DNA of 64,000 nt from Roseovarius sp. (GCF_030373445.1 NZ_JAUCYU010000003.1:372001-436000); one strand, 5' to 3'. Positions 7,644 to 16,957 are shown, numbered from the stretch's first letter. A program made the numbers and translations. Notes: generated by a model from the sequence alone, not told the origin.

Positions 7644-8951
7644 TCACTGGTCGCTGCCGGATTTGAGCAGCTCCTTCGCGCGGCCCACGGTCACGTCGCC
7701 CAGCGCCGCAAGCTCGCCCGCCACCCGGTCAACCTCCATTCCGGTCGCCCCGGCAAGGATCGCGATGTTGCGCGCGTGGAGCGTCATGTGCCCCTTCTGG
7801 ATCCCCTCGGTCGCCAGCGCCCGCAGCGCGGCCATGTTCTGCGCCAGCCCGACTGCCGCCGTGACCTCTGCCAGCTCGCCGGCCGAGCCAACATCCATCA
7901 GCTTGATCGCGGCCTGCGCCGAGGGGTGCGTCTTGGTCGCGCCGCCAACCAGCCCGAGCGCAAGTGGAAGCTCGATCGAGCCGACCAGCTTGCCGGAGGT
8001 CGCAACCTCCCACCGCGTCAGCGAGGAATACCGCCCCGAGCGCGCGGCATAGCTGTGGGCGCCGGCCTCGATCGCCCGCCAGTCGTTGCCGGTGGCCACG
8101 ACGACCGGGTCGATACCGTTCATGATGCCCTTGTTGTGGGTCGCCGCGCGGTACGGGTCGATGATAGCCAGCGCACAGGCCTCCTCGATGCCGCGCGCCA
8201 CATCGGTGCCCTTCAGCGTCGCCGTATCCAGCACCGCCGGGTCCAGTTCGACCTTGGCCCGCACCAGCCGGAGGTCGGCAAGGTTGGACAGGATCCGAAG
8301 TCGCACCGTGCCCCCCGCAATCGCCTCGACATCGGGCGCCAGCGCCTCGGCCATGGTGTTGACCGTGTTGGCCCCCATGGCGTCGCGCACGTCGACGAGG
8401 ATATGCATGACGACCATCGGCCCGACCGGCGTCGACTCGAAGACATGCACTTCCACATCCCGGCATCCGCCGCCAAGCTCGACCAGCACGGGGTCGCGGG
8501 TGTTGGCCTTGTCGATCAGCCGCTGCTTCTCCTCGAGAAGCCGCTGGCGTGCGCCGAACGGGTCGGAGATCCGCAAGACCTGGATCTGCGCGCGCATGAT
8601 CGGCCGGTCCGACGCGGCGGTAAACCCGCCCTGCCCCCGCGCGATCTTGGCCATGTAGGACGCCGCCGCGACGACCGAAGGCTCTTCGACGGCCATGGGA
8701 ACGAGGTAATCCTTGCCGTTGACGACGAAATTCGTCGCCACCCCCATGGGCAACTCGAACTTGCCGACGACATTCTCGATCATCCCGTTGGCAAGTTGGA
8801 TCGGCAGGATGTCGGCGCCCGACAATATGCGCTCATCCTCCTGGTTGAGACCGGTGGCCCGGCAAATCGCGCTCCGGCGTTCTGCGGGTTCCATGTTGCG
8901 CATTCCGTCGACGCGGGAACGCCCCTTGGCGGTGCTGGCGGGTTCGTCCAT
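7644..8951 (-). CDS. mvaA: Hydroxymethylglutaryl-CoA reductase, class II (degradative type)
   Basis: The 435-residue protein follows the Pseudomonas mevalonii-type class II enzyme throughout. Catalytic motifs are visible: AVEEPS (Glu), [20 protein letters not shown] (Lys), [12 protein letters not shown] (Asp) and LHARNIA (His) near the C-terminus. Class II enzymes interconvert mevalonate and HMG-CoA, and in many bacteria act in mevalonate catabolism using NAD. The ATG at 8951 has GGGGAGG upstream; the ORF track's first codon is a TTG one position earlier. No other mevalonate-pathway gene (kinases, MvaS) is in the window, which favours breakdown over isoprenoid synthesis. It is divergent from a MocR regulator. 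Confidence 0.93.
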   Translation of the reverse strand: MDEPASTAKGRSRVDGMRNMEPAERRSAICRATGLNQEDERILSGADILPIQLANGMIENVVGKFELPMGVATNFVVNGKDYLVPMAVEEPSVVAAASYMAKIARGQGGFTAASDRPIMRAQIQVLRISDPFGARQRLLEEKQRLIDKANTRDPVLVELGGGCRDVEVHVFESTPVGPMVVMHILVDVRDAMGANTVNTMAEALAPDVEAIAGGTVRLRILSNLADLRLVRAKVELDPAVLDTATLKGTDVARGIEEACALAIIDPYRAATHNKGIMNGIDPVVVATGNDWRAIEAGAHSYAARSGRYSSLTRWEVATSGKLVGSIELPLALGLVGGATKTHPSAQAAIKLMDVGSAGELAEVTAAVGLAQNMAALRALATEGIQKGHMTLHARNIAILAGATGMEVDRVAGELAALGDVTVGRAKELLKSGSDQ

Positions 8952-9028
8952 CAAATCCTCCCCTTTGCTTTCTGATACGGGAAGTGGTAGCGCGCCTTAA
9001 GGGACAGTTGGATCGCACACAACCAATG

Positions 9029-9052
9029 TGTACCAGTGGATTTACTGGGACA
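9029..9052. promoter_or_regulatory. Putative MocR operator between mvaA and the regulator
   Basis: TGTACCAGT-N6-ACTGGGACA is a 9+9 inverted repeat with one mismatch. Its outer parts give TGTAC-N14-GGACA. A site of identical spacing (TGTAC-N14-GTACA) occurs at 10582-10605 before the CoA-transferase/ABC operon. Confidence 0.5.
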
Positions 9053-9068
9053 CTTGAGGGAGGACACG

Positions 9069-10457
9069 ATGAACAAGGTCGAGCGGATCGTCGACGATCT
9101 CAGCCGGGAGATCCTCTCCGGCGCCCTGCCGCCGGGGCGGCGGCTGCCGTCCATCCGGCGCGCGGCGGAAGATTTCGACGTGTCCAAGAACACCATCGTG
9201 GAAGCCTATGACCGGTTGAACGCCCAGGGGCTTCTTCACGCCGTGCACGGCTCCGGCTTCTACGTCGCCGACCATGACGAGGACCGCGAAGACACCGGCC
9301 ACCAGCCCCAGCACGTGGTCGAGGCCTTCGACCGGGTCTCCCTCCTGTCGGCCCAGCTGAGCCAGGATCTGCCGGTGCGCGTCGGCGATGGCCGCCCGCC
9401 CTATTCGTGGATGCAGGATGCCCTGCCGCAAAAACTGACCGGCAACTTTCTCCGGCGATTCGAAGGCGACCAGACCGCCTATGGCAATGAGTTCGGCAAC
9501 CAGCAACTGCGCGAAGTCATCGCCCAGAAATACCGCCGCGACGGGATGCCGGTCGCGACCGACCAGGTCGTGACAACCTTCGGCGCGAACAACGCGCTCG
9601 ACCTGATCATCCGCCGATACCTCGAGCCCGGCGATACCGTCCTGGTCGACGATCCGGGCTATTACCCGTTGTTTGCAAAGCTGAAATTCTCGAAAATCGA
9701 CATGGTGGGCGTGCCCCGCACCCCCAACGGCCCCGATGTCGACTGCCTGCGTGACCTTGCCAAGCGCGTTAAACCCAAGCTGTTCTTCACTCAGTCCCGC
9801 TGCCAGAACCCGACCGGCTCTTCGATGAACCTGCCCACCGCCCACGAGGTTCTTCAGATCGCCGTGCAGTTCGGCATCATGATCGTCGACAACGAGCCCT
9901 TCGTCGATCTGCCCGGTCAGGACGGTTACCGCCTTGCCGGGCTCGACCAGTTCAAGCAGGTCATCGCGGTCTCGACCTATTCGAAGCTCCTCTCCGCCAG
10001 CTTCCGGGTCGGCTACCTGATCGGCCCGCCGCAGATCGCCAAGGACCTGGCCGAGCTCAAGCTCATCACCTCGGTCAACAGCTCCCGTTTCTCGGAGATG
10101 CTGATCGCCGACATGATCTCGAACCGGCGCTACCAGCGTCACCTGCGGAAGATGGCCACGCGGCTTCAGCAGCAAAGGCTCGAGTTCAACACCCGTCTGG
10201 CCGACCTCGGGCTGTCGGTGTCCGATCCGAACGGGGGCGGATACTATGCCTTCCTGACGCTGCCCGCCTCGGCGGACGAGGCGCAAGTGGCCAGACAGGC
10301 CATCGCGAAAGGCATTTTCATGGCGCCCGGAAAGTTCTTTCGGGTGGATGAACAGGTTCACACTCCCGCTTTCCGGATCAACATGACGCGCGTAGACAAT
10401 CCACGGTTTTACAGTTTCCTGGCCCATCTGAGCGCCGAGATGGGCGCAAAACCGTGA
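9069..10457 (+). CDS. MocR/PdxR-type GntR regulator with aminotransferase-like domain
   Basis: The 462-residue protein has an N-terminal GntR winged helix (residues about 1-75: RRLPSIRRAAEDFDVSKNTIVEAYDRLNAQGLL). A linker leads to a fold-type I aminotransferase-like domain with the PLP lysine in VSTYSKLLSASFRVGYL (about residue 315). The ATG at 9069 follows GAGGGAGGA. Members bind PLP and often regulate adjacent catabolic genes. Being divergent from mvaA and upstream of the CoA-transferase/ABC operon, with matching operator-like sites at both promoters, it is the likely controller of both. The true ligand is unknown. Confidence 0.9.
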   Translation: MNKVERIVDDLSREILSGALPPGRRLPSIRRAAEDFDVSKNTIVEAYDRLNAQGLLHAVHGSGFYVADHDEDREDTGHQPQHVVEAFDRVSLLSAQLSQDLPVRVGDGRPPYSWMQDALPQKLTGNFLRRFEGDQTAYGNEFGNQQLREVIAQKYRRDGMPVATDQVVTTFGANNALDLIIRRYLEPGDTVLVDDPGYYPLFAKLKFSKIDMVGVPRTPNGPDVDCLRDLAKRVKPKLFFTQSRCQNPTGSSMNLPTAHEVLQIAVQFGIMIVDNEPFVDLPGQDGYRLAGLDQFKQVIAVSTYSKLLSASFRVGYLIGPPQIAKDLAELKLITSVNSSRFSEMLIADMISNRRYQRHLRKMATRLQQQRLEFNTRLADLGLSVSDPNGGGYYAFLTLPASADEAQVARQAIAKGIFMAPGKFFRVDEQVHTPAFRINMTRVDNPRFYSFLAHLSAEMGAKP

Positions 10458-10682
10458 AACATGCAATAACCGTCAATTGCAAAAGTTATATTTTTTCATT
10501 ATAATTCAAATAATTATACGAATATCGAGCGCGTGCGCACACCCGGGAGACGCGCACACCCGTCTCACCACGCAAGGAAAGTGTACGAAAAAATTTAAAG
10601 GTACAATATGGCCACGTAGGGGCGGAGTGTACCTGTATCGCTGGCCCTCTACGCCATACGACGAAACCAAGGGGAGGAAAGA
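10458..10682 (+). promoter_or_regulatory. AT-rich leader of the CoA-transferase/ABC operon
   Basis: This 225-base gap opens with an AT-rich block (10486-10528) unlike the surrounding sequence. It then carries an 11-base direct repeat GCGCACACCCG at 10535 and 10552 (17-base period). TGTAC-N14-GTACA follows at 10582-10605, overlapping a -10-like TACAAT at 10602. A further GTGTACC lies at 10627. No convincing gene lies within it; the 87-residue frame at 10477 is not supported by a ribosome site. Confidence 0.5.
10582..10605. promoter_or_regulatory. Putative MocR operator before the CoA-transferase/ABC operon
   Basis: TGTAC-N14-GTACA is a perfect 5+5 inverted repeat with the same 24-base span as the site at 9029-9052. 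Its right arm overlaps a -10-like TACAAT. Confidence 0.42.
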
Positions 10683-11921
10683 ATGGCTGATCACGACGGA
10701 GTTGCGCCTGATCCGGCAACACGGCAGACAGGCCCGCTGAGCGGAATAACCGTGCTCGACATCACGCGTGTCGTCGCCGGCCCGTATTGCTCGAAACTTC
10801 TGGCAGACCTGGGCGCCACGGTCATCAAGGTGGAAAACCCGTCAGACCCCGATTACGCGCGCACCTTCCCGCCCTTCGCCGGCGACACGAAGACAAGCGC
10901 GTTCTTCGCCCAGTACAATCACAACAAGAAGGGCATCACGCTCGATCTCAAGTCCGCGGAGGGGCGCGACCTTCTCCGTGCCCTCGTGCGCAAGGTCGAC
11001 GTGCTGGTCGAGAACTTCCGCCCCGGCACGATGGACAAGCTCGGCGTGGGCTACGACGTGCTGGCGACGGAGAACCCGGCCCTCGTCTACACCGCCATCA
11101 GCGGCTTCGGCCGCACCGGCCCCAACGCCTCGCGCCCGGCCTTCGACAATTCCGGCCAGGCCGCCGGCGGCCTGTGGTCGATGAACGGCTATGCCGACCG
11201 GCCGCCCGTGCGCGTCGGCACCATCATCGGCGACCTTTCCGCCTCGCTCTACGCCGCCTTCGGCACCCTCGCCGCCCTGCGCGAGGCCGAACGCACCGGC
11301 CGGGGCCAGGTGGTCGACATATCCCAGCAGGATTCGATCCTCAGCCTGACCGAGAACGCCGTCATCCGCTACACGCTGGAAAACGATCTCGCCGCGCCGA
11401 TGGGCAATGATCACCCCTTCGTGCGACCCTATGGCCAGTACCCCTGCAAGGACGGCTACGTGTTCTTCGGCGGCTATACCGACAAGTTCTGGGCCATCAC
11501 CTGCGAGATGTTCGGCGAGCCCGGGATCGCCAGCGACCCCGCCATCGACACGATGGAAAAACGCTTCGACAAGGACACCTACGAGACCCGCGTGCGCCCG
11601 ATCATCGAGACCTGGTTCAGCCGCCACACCAAGGCCGAGCTCGAGGAAATGGCAGGCGACCGCATCCCGCTCAGCGCCATCAAGACCATCGGCGAAGTCG
11701 TGGAAGACCCGCACATCGCCGAGCGCAAGATGATCATCGACGTGCCCGTCGACAGCGACATGGTGCGCATGTTCGGCAACCCCGTTCACCTGTCGGCCTA
11801 CACAAGCGACACGGCGGCCCCCGCCCCTCTCGTGGGGGCCGACAACGAGGAGGTCTATGCCGCCCTTGCCGGCGTCGACGCCGGGGAGATCGCGAAGCTC
11901 AAGTCGAAAGGGGTGATCTGA
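10683..11921 (+). CDS. CaiB/BaiF family CoA-transferase (class III)
   Basis: The 412-residue protein begins, after a short lead, with LSGITVLDITRVVAGPYCSKLLADLGATVIKVENP, the standard N-terminus of class III CoA-transferases. The likely catalytic Asp lies in VGTIIGDLSASLYAAFGTLAAL near residue 182. These enzymes move CoA between carboxylic acids, forming a CoA ester for further metabolism. The ATG has GGGGAGGA upstream. It is the first gene of a seven-gene operon in which the next enzyme is an enoyl-CoA hydratase, so the imported acid is probably activated here and then hydrated. Confidence 0.92.
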   Translation: MADHDGVAPDPATRQTGPLSGITVLDITRVVAGPYCSKLLADLGATVIKVENPSDPDYARTFPPFAGDTKTSAFFAQYNHNKKGITLDLKSAEGRDLLRALVRKVDVLVENFRPGTMDKLGVGYDVLATENPALVYTAISGFGRTGPNASRPAFDNSGQAAGGLWSMNGYADRPPVRVGTIIGDLSASLYAAFGTLAALREAERTGRGQVVDISQQDSILSLTENAVIRYTLENDLAAPMGNDHPFVRPYGQYPCKDGYVFFGGYTDKFWAITCEMFGEPGIASDPAIDTMEKRFDKDTYETRVRPIIETWFSRHTKAELEEMAGDRIPLSAIKTIGEVVEDPHIAERKMIIDVPVDSDMVRMFGNPVHLSAYTSDTAAPAPLVGADNEEVYAALAGVDAGEIAKLKSKGVI

Positions 11922-11922
11922 C

Positions 11923-12693
11923 GTGACCGTGCGCTACGACACCAGCGGACCCGTCGCGCAGATCACGCTCGACCGGCCGGACAAGCTGAACGCCATGACA
12001 CTCGCGATGTACGACGAGCTGGGCGAGGCCTATTGCACCGCGCGCGATGACACGTCCGTGCGCGCGATCGTCCTGACCGGCGCCGGCGACCGGGCCTTTT
12101 CCGTGGGCGCCGACCTGACGGAATCGATCCCCGCCCTTGCCGAAGGCCGGTTCGACATCAGCGCCTGGGACCCGGCCCATGCCAAGGGCATCGGCCTGTG
12201 GAAACCCGTGGTCTGCGCCATCCGCGGCCTCTGCATCGGCGGCGGGTTCGAGTTCATGCTGTCCACCGACATCCGGGTCGCCGGCGAGAATGCCAGCTTC
12301 CAGCTTCCCGAGCCGCGCCACGGCATCGTGCCGGCCGGGGGCACGCTGGTGCGGCTGGTGCGCCAGGCGTCCTACGCCCACGCGATGCAGATCATGCTGA
12401 TGGCCGACAAGCTTTCCGCCGCCGACCTGCACCGGATGGGCATCGTCAACGAGGTCGTGCCCGACGACCAGGTGCTGCCCCGCGCGCTCGAAATCGCGGA
12501 GGGGCTGGCGGACCTGGGCTCCGTCGCGCTCGAAACCATCAAGGAGGCGGCCCTGACCCTTCAGGCCGCCCCCCTCGAAACCGCCTTCTCGCGCGAGGCC
12601 GTTCTGGGCCAGCGCGCCTTCACGAGCGACGAGGCAAAACAGGGGCTCGCCCGGTTCGCCGCGCGCTCCGGAAACAGGGAGGCGCAGGAATGA
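11923..12693 (+). CDS. Enoyl-CoA hydratase/isomerase family protein
   Basis: The 256-residue crotonase-fold protein starts with GTG one base after the previous stop. It has the oxyanion-hole segments FSVGADLTES (residues about 61-70) and CIRGLCIGGGFEFML (about 99-113), and a candidate catalytic Glu in FQLPEPRHGIVPAGG (about 127-141). The family hydrates or isomerises 2-enoyl-CoA esters. It overlaps the downstream permease gene (ATGA), so enzyme and transporter are co-translated. Its substrate should be the CoA ester made by the upstream CoA-transferase. Confidence 0.92.
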   Translation: MTVRYDTSGPVAQITLDRPDKLNAMTLAMYDELGEAYCTARDDTSVRAIVLTGAGDRAFSVGADLTESIPALAEGRFDISAWDPAHAKGIGLWKPVVCAIRGLCIGGGFEFMLSTDIRVAGENASFQLPEPRHGIVPAGGTLVRLVRQASYAHAMQIMLMADKLSAADLHRMGIVNEVVPDDQVLPRALEIAEGLADLGSVALETIKEAALTLQAAPLETAFSREAVLGQRAFTSDEAKQGLARFAARSGNREAQE

Positions 12694-13706
12694 CAACGCC
12701 CAACCAATCGGCATCGAACCGGCGCGGGTTCGGCCTCGGGAACATCGCGGTCACGCAGGAACTGGTGGTCGCCGTCGCCGCGGCGATCATGTTCCTCGTG
12801 TTCTCCGCCACGCTCGACAACTTCCTGTCCTCGGCCAACCTCATCACCCTTGTCCGCAACGTCTCGGTCCTGGGCATGATGAGCCTCGGCATGGCGCTTG
12901 TCGTCATCGGGCGGGGGGTCGACCTGTCGCTCGTGGCAATCATGGCGGTGTCGATGACGCTCGCCATCGTGCTGGCCAATGGCGGGTGGTCCTTCGGGCT
13001 GGCGCTGGCCGCCGGCCTCGCCTTCTCGATCGCCATCGGCGCCGTCACCGGCTTCCTGGTGGCCTATGTCGAGATCCCGTCGATCTTCGCGACACTGGCC
13101 ATCGCCGCCATCGTCTACGGGCTCGGGCGCGGCGGCATCGCCGATCTCGACGTGAACAACCTGCCGCCCGGCGTCGACTGGTTCATCTTCCTCGGCCGGG
13201 GCAGCCTTCTCGGCATTCCCGTCTCCATCTGGCTGTTCGCGGCAACGGCACTCCTGCTGCACCTGTTCCTGCGCAAGACGGGCTTCGGCCGTTTCGTCTA
13301 CGCGATCGGCGACAACATCGAAACCGCCCGCATCACCGGCATTTCGGTGCGCCCGGTCCTGATGCTGAAATACATGCTTGCCGCCTTCACCGCCTTCATG
13401 GCCGGCGCCGTCACCGCCGCCTCGGTGGCCAGCATGAACATGCGGATCGTCAACTCGACGATGATCTACGACGTGCTGCTCGTGGTGGTCCTTGGCGGTA
13501 TCGGCCTGACCGGCGGGCGCGGCGGCATCCGCAACGTGCTGGTCGGCACCGTGCTGATCGGCCTGCTGCTGAACGCCATGACCATCCTCGACATCTCCTA
13601 CACCGTGCAGAACCTGATCAAGAGCGCCGTGCTTCTGGCCGCGCTCGTCGTCGAGGCGCTGCTCAATCCACGCGACGAACAGACATCGCAACAAGGCGAC
13701 ATCTGA
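12690..13706 (+). CDS. Sugar-type ABC transporter permease (RbsC-like)
   Basis: The 338-residue membrane protein has 8-10 hydrophobic segments and the RbsC-family pattern LGMALVVIGRGVDLSLVAIMAVS near residue 65 and GRFVYAIGDNIETARITGISV near residue 200. The start is set by the ATGA overlap with the hydratase gene; the ORF track runs 5' through it. It probably pairs with the permease-propeller fusion at 14843 to form the membrane channel, served by the binding protein at 13736 and the ATPase at 18099. Confidence 0.9.
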   Translation: MTTPNQSASNRRGFGLGNIAVTQELVVAVAAAIMFLVFSATLDNFLSSANLITLVRNVSVLGMMSLGMALVVIGRGVDLSLVAIMAVSMTLAIVLANGGWSFGLALAAGLAFSIAIGAVTGFLVAYVEIPSIFATLAIAAIVYGLGRGGIADLDVNNLPPGVDWFIFLGRGSLLGIPVSIWLFAATALLLHLFLRKTGFGRFVYAIGDNIETARITGISVRPVLMLKYMLAAFTAFMAGAVTAASVASMNMRIVNSTMIYDVLLVVVLGGIGLTGGRGGIRNVLVGTVLIGLLLNAMTILDISYTVQNLIKSAVLLAALVVEALLNPRDEQTSQQGDI

Positions 13707-13735
13707 AGAACAAGTCATCAAAGGGAGGAAAAGAA

Positions 13736-14746
13736 ATGAAACTGTTCAAGAACATGCTGGCCCTGACGGCCGCATCGGTGATCGGCGCCACGACGGTGAC
13801 GGCACAGGAAGGGATGGTCGACGAATTGCGCGAACCCGTCCTCGAGAAATTCAAGGACAAGAAAGTCGTCTTCGTGCCGATGTCGATGAGCTTCGACCTG
13901 CCCGAAGGCTGGGCCGCCGTCATGCAGAACGCGGCAGAGCTTCGGGGCTACCAGTTCGACATCCGCGACGCGAACTGGAGCACCGACACGGGCACCCGCG
14001 CCATCACCCAGGCCATCCTCGAAGAGCCGGACATCATCGTCGTCCAGAACTTCGACGTGACCTCCTACGCCCGCACGCTCAAGCGCGCCGAAGACAAGGG
14101 CATCCACGTGGTTCAGGTCAACATGCGCTCGACCTACCCCACCGACGCCTTCGTCGGCGCCGACTGGCACGGCATGGGCGAATACGCCGCCAACCGCATG
14201 GTCGAGGTCTGCGGCACCAGCCAGGGCAAGAGCGGCAAGATCGCCCTGGTCCAGGGCCCGGCGACCGCCGCGGCCAGCGTCTACCAGCTCAACGCCATCA
14301 CCTCCGTGCTGAACGAGACGGACGAGATCGAGATCGTCTCCAGCCAGACCGGCGACTGGGACCAGTCCAAGGCCCGTGCCATCACCCAGACCGTCATCCA
14401 GCAGAACCCCGACCTCTGCGGCGTCATCGGCTTCTGGGACGCGATGGATACCGGCACCGGCGCCGCCATCGCGGAATCCGGCAAGGACATCTACCTGATC
14501 ACCTCGGGCGGCGGCAACCAGACGGCCTGCCAGGGTCTCGAGAACGGCACTTTCGACGAGGTGATCTCCTACGACGTGCCGGGCCAGGGCCGCGACCTCA
14601 ACAACGTCATCAGCATGCTTCTGCAAAGCGAGGGTGAAGCCGGGAATTTCGAGTTCGCGCTCTACACGCCGAACAAGATCATCACGCCCGACACGATGAA
14701 CGAGACAAGCTGCTGGACGCTCGACCAACTGCGCGACGGCGGCTGA
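13736..14746 (+). CDS. Sugar-type ABC transporter substrate-binding protein
   Basis: The 336-residue protein has a signal peptide (MKLFKNMLALTAASVIGATTVTAQ) and the periplasmic-binding-protein-1-like fold seen in ribose binders: ITQAILEEPDIIVVQNFD, then GKIALVQGPATAAAS and CGVIGFWDAMDTGTGAAIAESG. The start at 13736 follows AAGGGAGGAAAAGAA; the ORF track merges it with an upstream frame. It sits between two permease genes and is followed by an 11-bp hairpin. The ligand need not be a sugar given the CoA enzymes in the operon. Confidence 0.9.
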   Translation: MKLFKNMLALTAASVIGATTVTAQEGMVDELREPVLEKFKDKKVVFVPMSMSFDLPEGWAAVMQNAAELRGYQFDIRDANWSTDTGTRAITQAILEEPDIIVVQNFDVTSYARTLKRAEDKGIHVVQVNMRSTYPTDAFVGADWHGMGEYAANRMVEVCGTSQGKSGKIALVQGPATAAASVYQLNAITSVLNETDEIEIVSSQTGDWDQSKARAITQTVIQQNPDLCGVIGFWDAMDTGTGAAIAESGKDIYLITSGGGNQTACQGLENGTFDEVISYDVPGQGRDLNNVISMLLQSEGEAGNFEFALYTPNKIITPDTMNETSCWTLDQLRDGG

Positions 14747-14771
14747 ACGCCCCCCCGTCCGACATGACCGC

Positions 14772-14803
14772 GCGGTGACGGCTGCCTTACAGGCCGTCAC
14801 CGC
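14772..14803 (+). terminator. Hairpin after the ABC binding-protein gene
   Basis: GCGGTGACGGC pairs perfectly with GCCGTCACCGC across a 10-base loop. No T-run follows, so it is more likely a transcript-stabilising or partial-attenuation element than a full terminator. Confidence 0.5.
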
Positions 14804-14842
14804 CTCCTGCCCGATACCGCCGATTACCAAAGGAGAGAACGC

Positions 14843-16957
14843 GTGGAAAAGATAGAGCGTCTCTACTACGCCTACTTCCCCGAAAAACTTCTGGGCGAGG
14901 TGCTCACCAAGCGGTGGAGCGACAACTTCATCCCGATCCTTGCCGCGATCCTCGTCATCGGCTTCTTCTTCCTGCGCGACCCGGGCTTCTTCTCGGTCGG
15001 CAGCGTCGTCGAAACCTCGCGCCAGCTGTCCGAGTTCGCCATCGTCGTCGTGGCGATGGGCATCGTCCTCCTGGCCGGGGGGCTCGACCTGTCGATCGGC
15101 AGCGTCTTCGCGCTGGCCAACATCGTCGCGCTGATCTGCATGAACCTGCTCGAATGGTCGGTCGGCGCGGCCTTCCTGGCCACGCTCGGCATCGGCGCGG
15201 TCTGCGGTGCGGTCAACGGCTTCCTCATCGGCTACCTGCGCATCCGCGCCTTCCTGACGACGCTCGTCACGCTCATCATCATCCGCTCGATCGTCGATAT
15301 CATCCTGCTCAAATACGCCGTGCCGATCTCCTCGGCCTTTCCGGATGCCGAGTTCTGGTACTTCATCGGCGAGGGGCTTCTCTTCGGCCTGCCCTTCTCG
15401 TTCCTCGTGGCCGCGGTGATCATCGCCTTCTGGCACATCGTGCTGACGCGGATGAAGTTCGGCTGGCACATCACCGCCGTCGGCGGCGCGCGGCGCTCGG
15501 CCTACAATGCCGGGCTCAACGTCAAGCGCATCGTCTTCCTCACCTATGTCTGCTCCAGCGTGATGACCGCCACCGCCGGCTTCTTCTTCGCCGCGCGGCT
15601 GGGCAGCGCAGGCTCGGATACGGGCGTCGGCCTCGAGATCACCGCGCTCACCGCCGCGGTCCTGGGCGGCAACAGCCTGGGCGGCGGCCGCGGCTCGGTC
15701 GCGAAATCGGTCTTCGGCGCGCTCGTCGTGCTGATCCTCACCGACAGCCTCGTCCGCATCGGGGTCAGCGGCGGCGTCAGCTCCACGATCCTCGGGCTGC
15801 TGCTTCTGGCGGTGGTGGCGATCGACGTGCGCTGGCTCAAGAACCGGCACAAGATCCTCAACAAGGTCTATGTCTCGCCCACCTATTTCAAGCTGCCGGA
15901 CATGCCCGAAACCGCGAAAGGCACCGACAGCCCCTATGCCATCAATGACCGGCTCCGCGAAGTGTCGCTGATCGGCAAGGGCCAGATCGAGGGGCCGGAG
16001 GACGTCATCTTCGACCGGCACGACAACCTCTACTGCCCCAACCGGCACGGCGATATCGTCCGGTTCAAGGCGCCCGACTACTCGGAATGGGAGATCTTCT
16101 CGCATATCGGCGGCCACCCGCTCGGCATGGCGTTCGACAAGCACGACAACCTCAATGTCTGCGTGGGCGGCATGGGCCTCTACCGTGTCTCGCCCGACGG
16201 CACGCCCGAGAAACTCACCGACGAGACCAACCGCACCCTCTTCTCGGTGATCGACGATTCCCGCCTGAAACTGGCCGACGATCTCGATATCGCGCCCGAC
16301 GGCCGGGTCTTCTTCTCCGAAGCCACGATCCGCTACGACATGCAGGACTGGCCGCAGGACGCGCTGGAAAGCCGGGGCAACGGCCGGCTCATCTGCTACG
16401 ACCCGAACACCGGCTCGACCCATACCGTGCTGCGCAACCTGCAATTCCCCAACGGCGTCTGCATGACGGGCGACGGCGAATCCTTCCTCTTCGCCGAAAC
16501 CTGGGGCTGCCGGATCAACCGCTACTGGTTCGACGGCAAGAAGAAGGGCCAGTGCGAAACCGTGATCCCCGACCTGCCCGGCTATCCCGACAACATCAAC
16601 AAGGCCTCCGACGGCACCTTCTGGCTGGCCCTTGTCGGCATGCGCTCGCCCGCTCTCGACGTGGCCCTGTCGATGCCGGGGATGCGCAAGCGCATGGCCA
16701 AGCGGGTCGCGCGCGATGAATGGCTCTTCCCCAACATCAACACCGGCTGCGTGCTGCGCTTCGACATCGACGGCAACGTCATCGAGTCGATGTGGGATCT
16801 GGGCGGCGTCAATCACCCGATGGTCACCTCCATGCGCGAGCACAAGGGCTACCTCTACCTCGGCGGCCTCTACAACGACCGGATCGGCCGGCTGAAGCTC
16901 GCCAACGCCGATCCCGACTGGACATCGCAAGACGACTACTGGGGGAAATCATCATGA
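14843..16957 (+). CDS. ABC permease fused to a strictosidine-synthase/SMP-30-like beta-propeller
   Basis: The protein has 704 residues; the GTG start follows AAAGGAGAG. Residues about 1-335 form an RbsC-like permease (VAMGIVLLAGGLDLSIGSVFAL; AAVLGGNSLGGGRGS). Residues about 370-700 form a six-bladed propeller of the strictosidine synthase/SMP-30 type. Candidate metal ligands are all present: Glu in IEGPEDVIFD, Asn in QFPNGVCMTGDG, Asp in GYPDNINKASDG. RbsC-type permeases are about 330 residues and normally lack such a domain. The frame is continuous, so this is a true fusion. The propeller should face the cytoplasm if the permease has the usual topology and may open a lactone or ester on entry, which is inference. 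It overlaps the next gene by ATGA. Confidence 0.88.
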   Translation: MEKIERLYYAYFPEKLLGEVLTKRWSDNFIPILAAILVIGFFFLRDPGFFSVGSVVETSRQLSEFAIVVVAMGIVLLAGGLDLSIGSVFALANIVALICMNLLEWSVGAAFLATLGIGAVCGAVNGFLIGYLRIRAFLTTLVTLIIIRSIVDIILLKYAVPISSAFPDAEFWYFIGEGLLFGLPFSFLVAAVIIAFWHIVLTRMKFGWHITAVGGARRSAYNAGLNVKRIVFLTYVCSSVMTATAGFFFAARLGSAGSDTGVGLEITALTAAVLGGNSLGGGRGSVAKSVFGALVVLILTDSLVRIGVSGGVSSTILGLLLLAVVAIDVRWLKNRHKILNKVYVSPTYFKLPDMPETAKGTDSPYAINDRLREVSLIGKGQIEGPEDVIFDRHDNLYCPNRHGDIVRFKAPDYSEWEIFSHIGGHPLGMAFDKHDNLNVCVGGMGLYRVSPDGTPEKLTDETNRTLFSVIDDSRLKLADDLDIAPDGRVFFSEATIRYDMQDWPQDALESRGNGRLICYDPNTGSTHTVLRNLQFPNGVCMTGDGESFLFAETWGCRINRYWFDGKKKGQCETVIPDLPGYPDNINKASDGTFWLALVGMRSPALDVALSMPGMRKRMAKRVARDEWLFPNINTGCVLRFDIDGNVIESMWDLGGVNHPMVTSMREHKGYLYLGGLYNDRIGRLKLANADPDWTSQDDYWGKSS

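Noticed and set aside
10477-10740. 87-residue frame in the operon leader
   Set aside because: It runs into the CoA-transferase gene, has no ribosome site and its composition follows the AT-rich leader; it looks like chance.
13718-16930. 1,070-residue minus-strand frame
   Set aside because: Antisense shadow of the binding-protein and permease-propeller genes; the translation is low-complexity (Asp/Arg/His/Val-rich) as expected in high-GC DNA.
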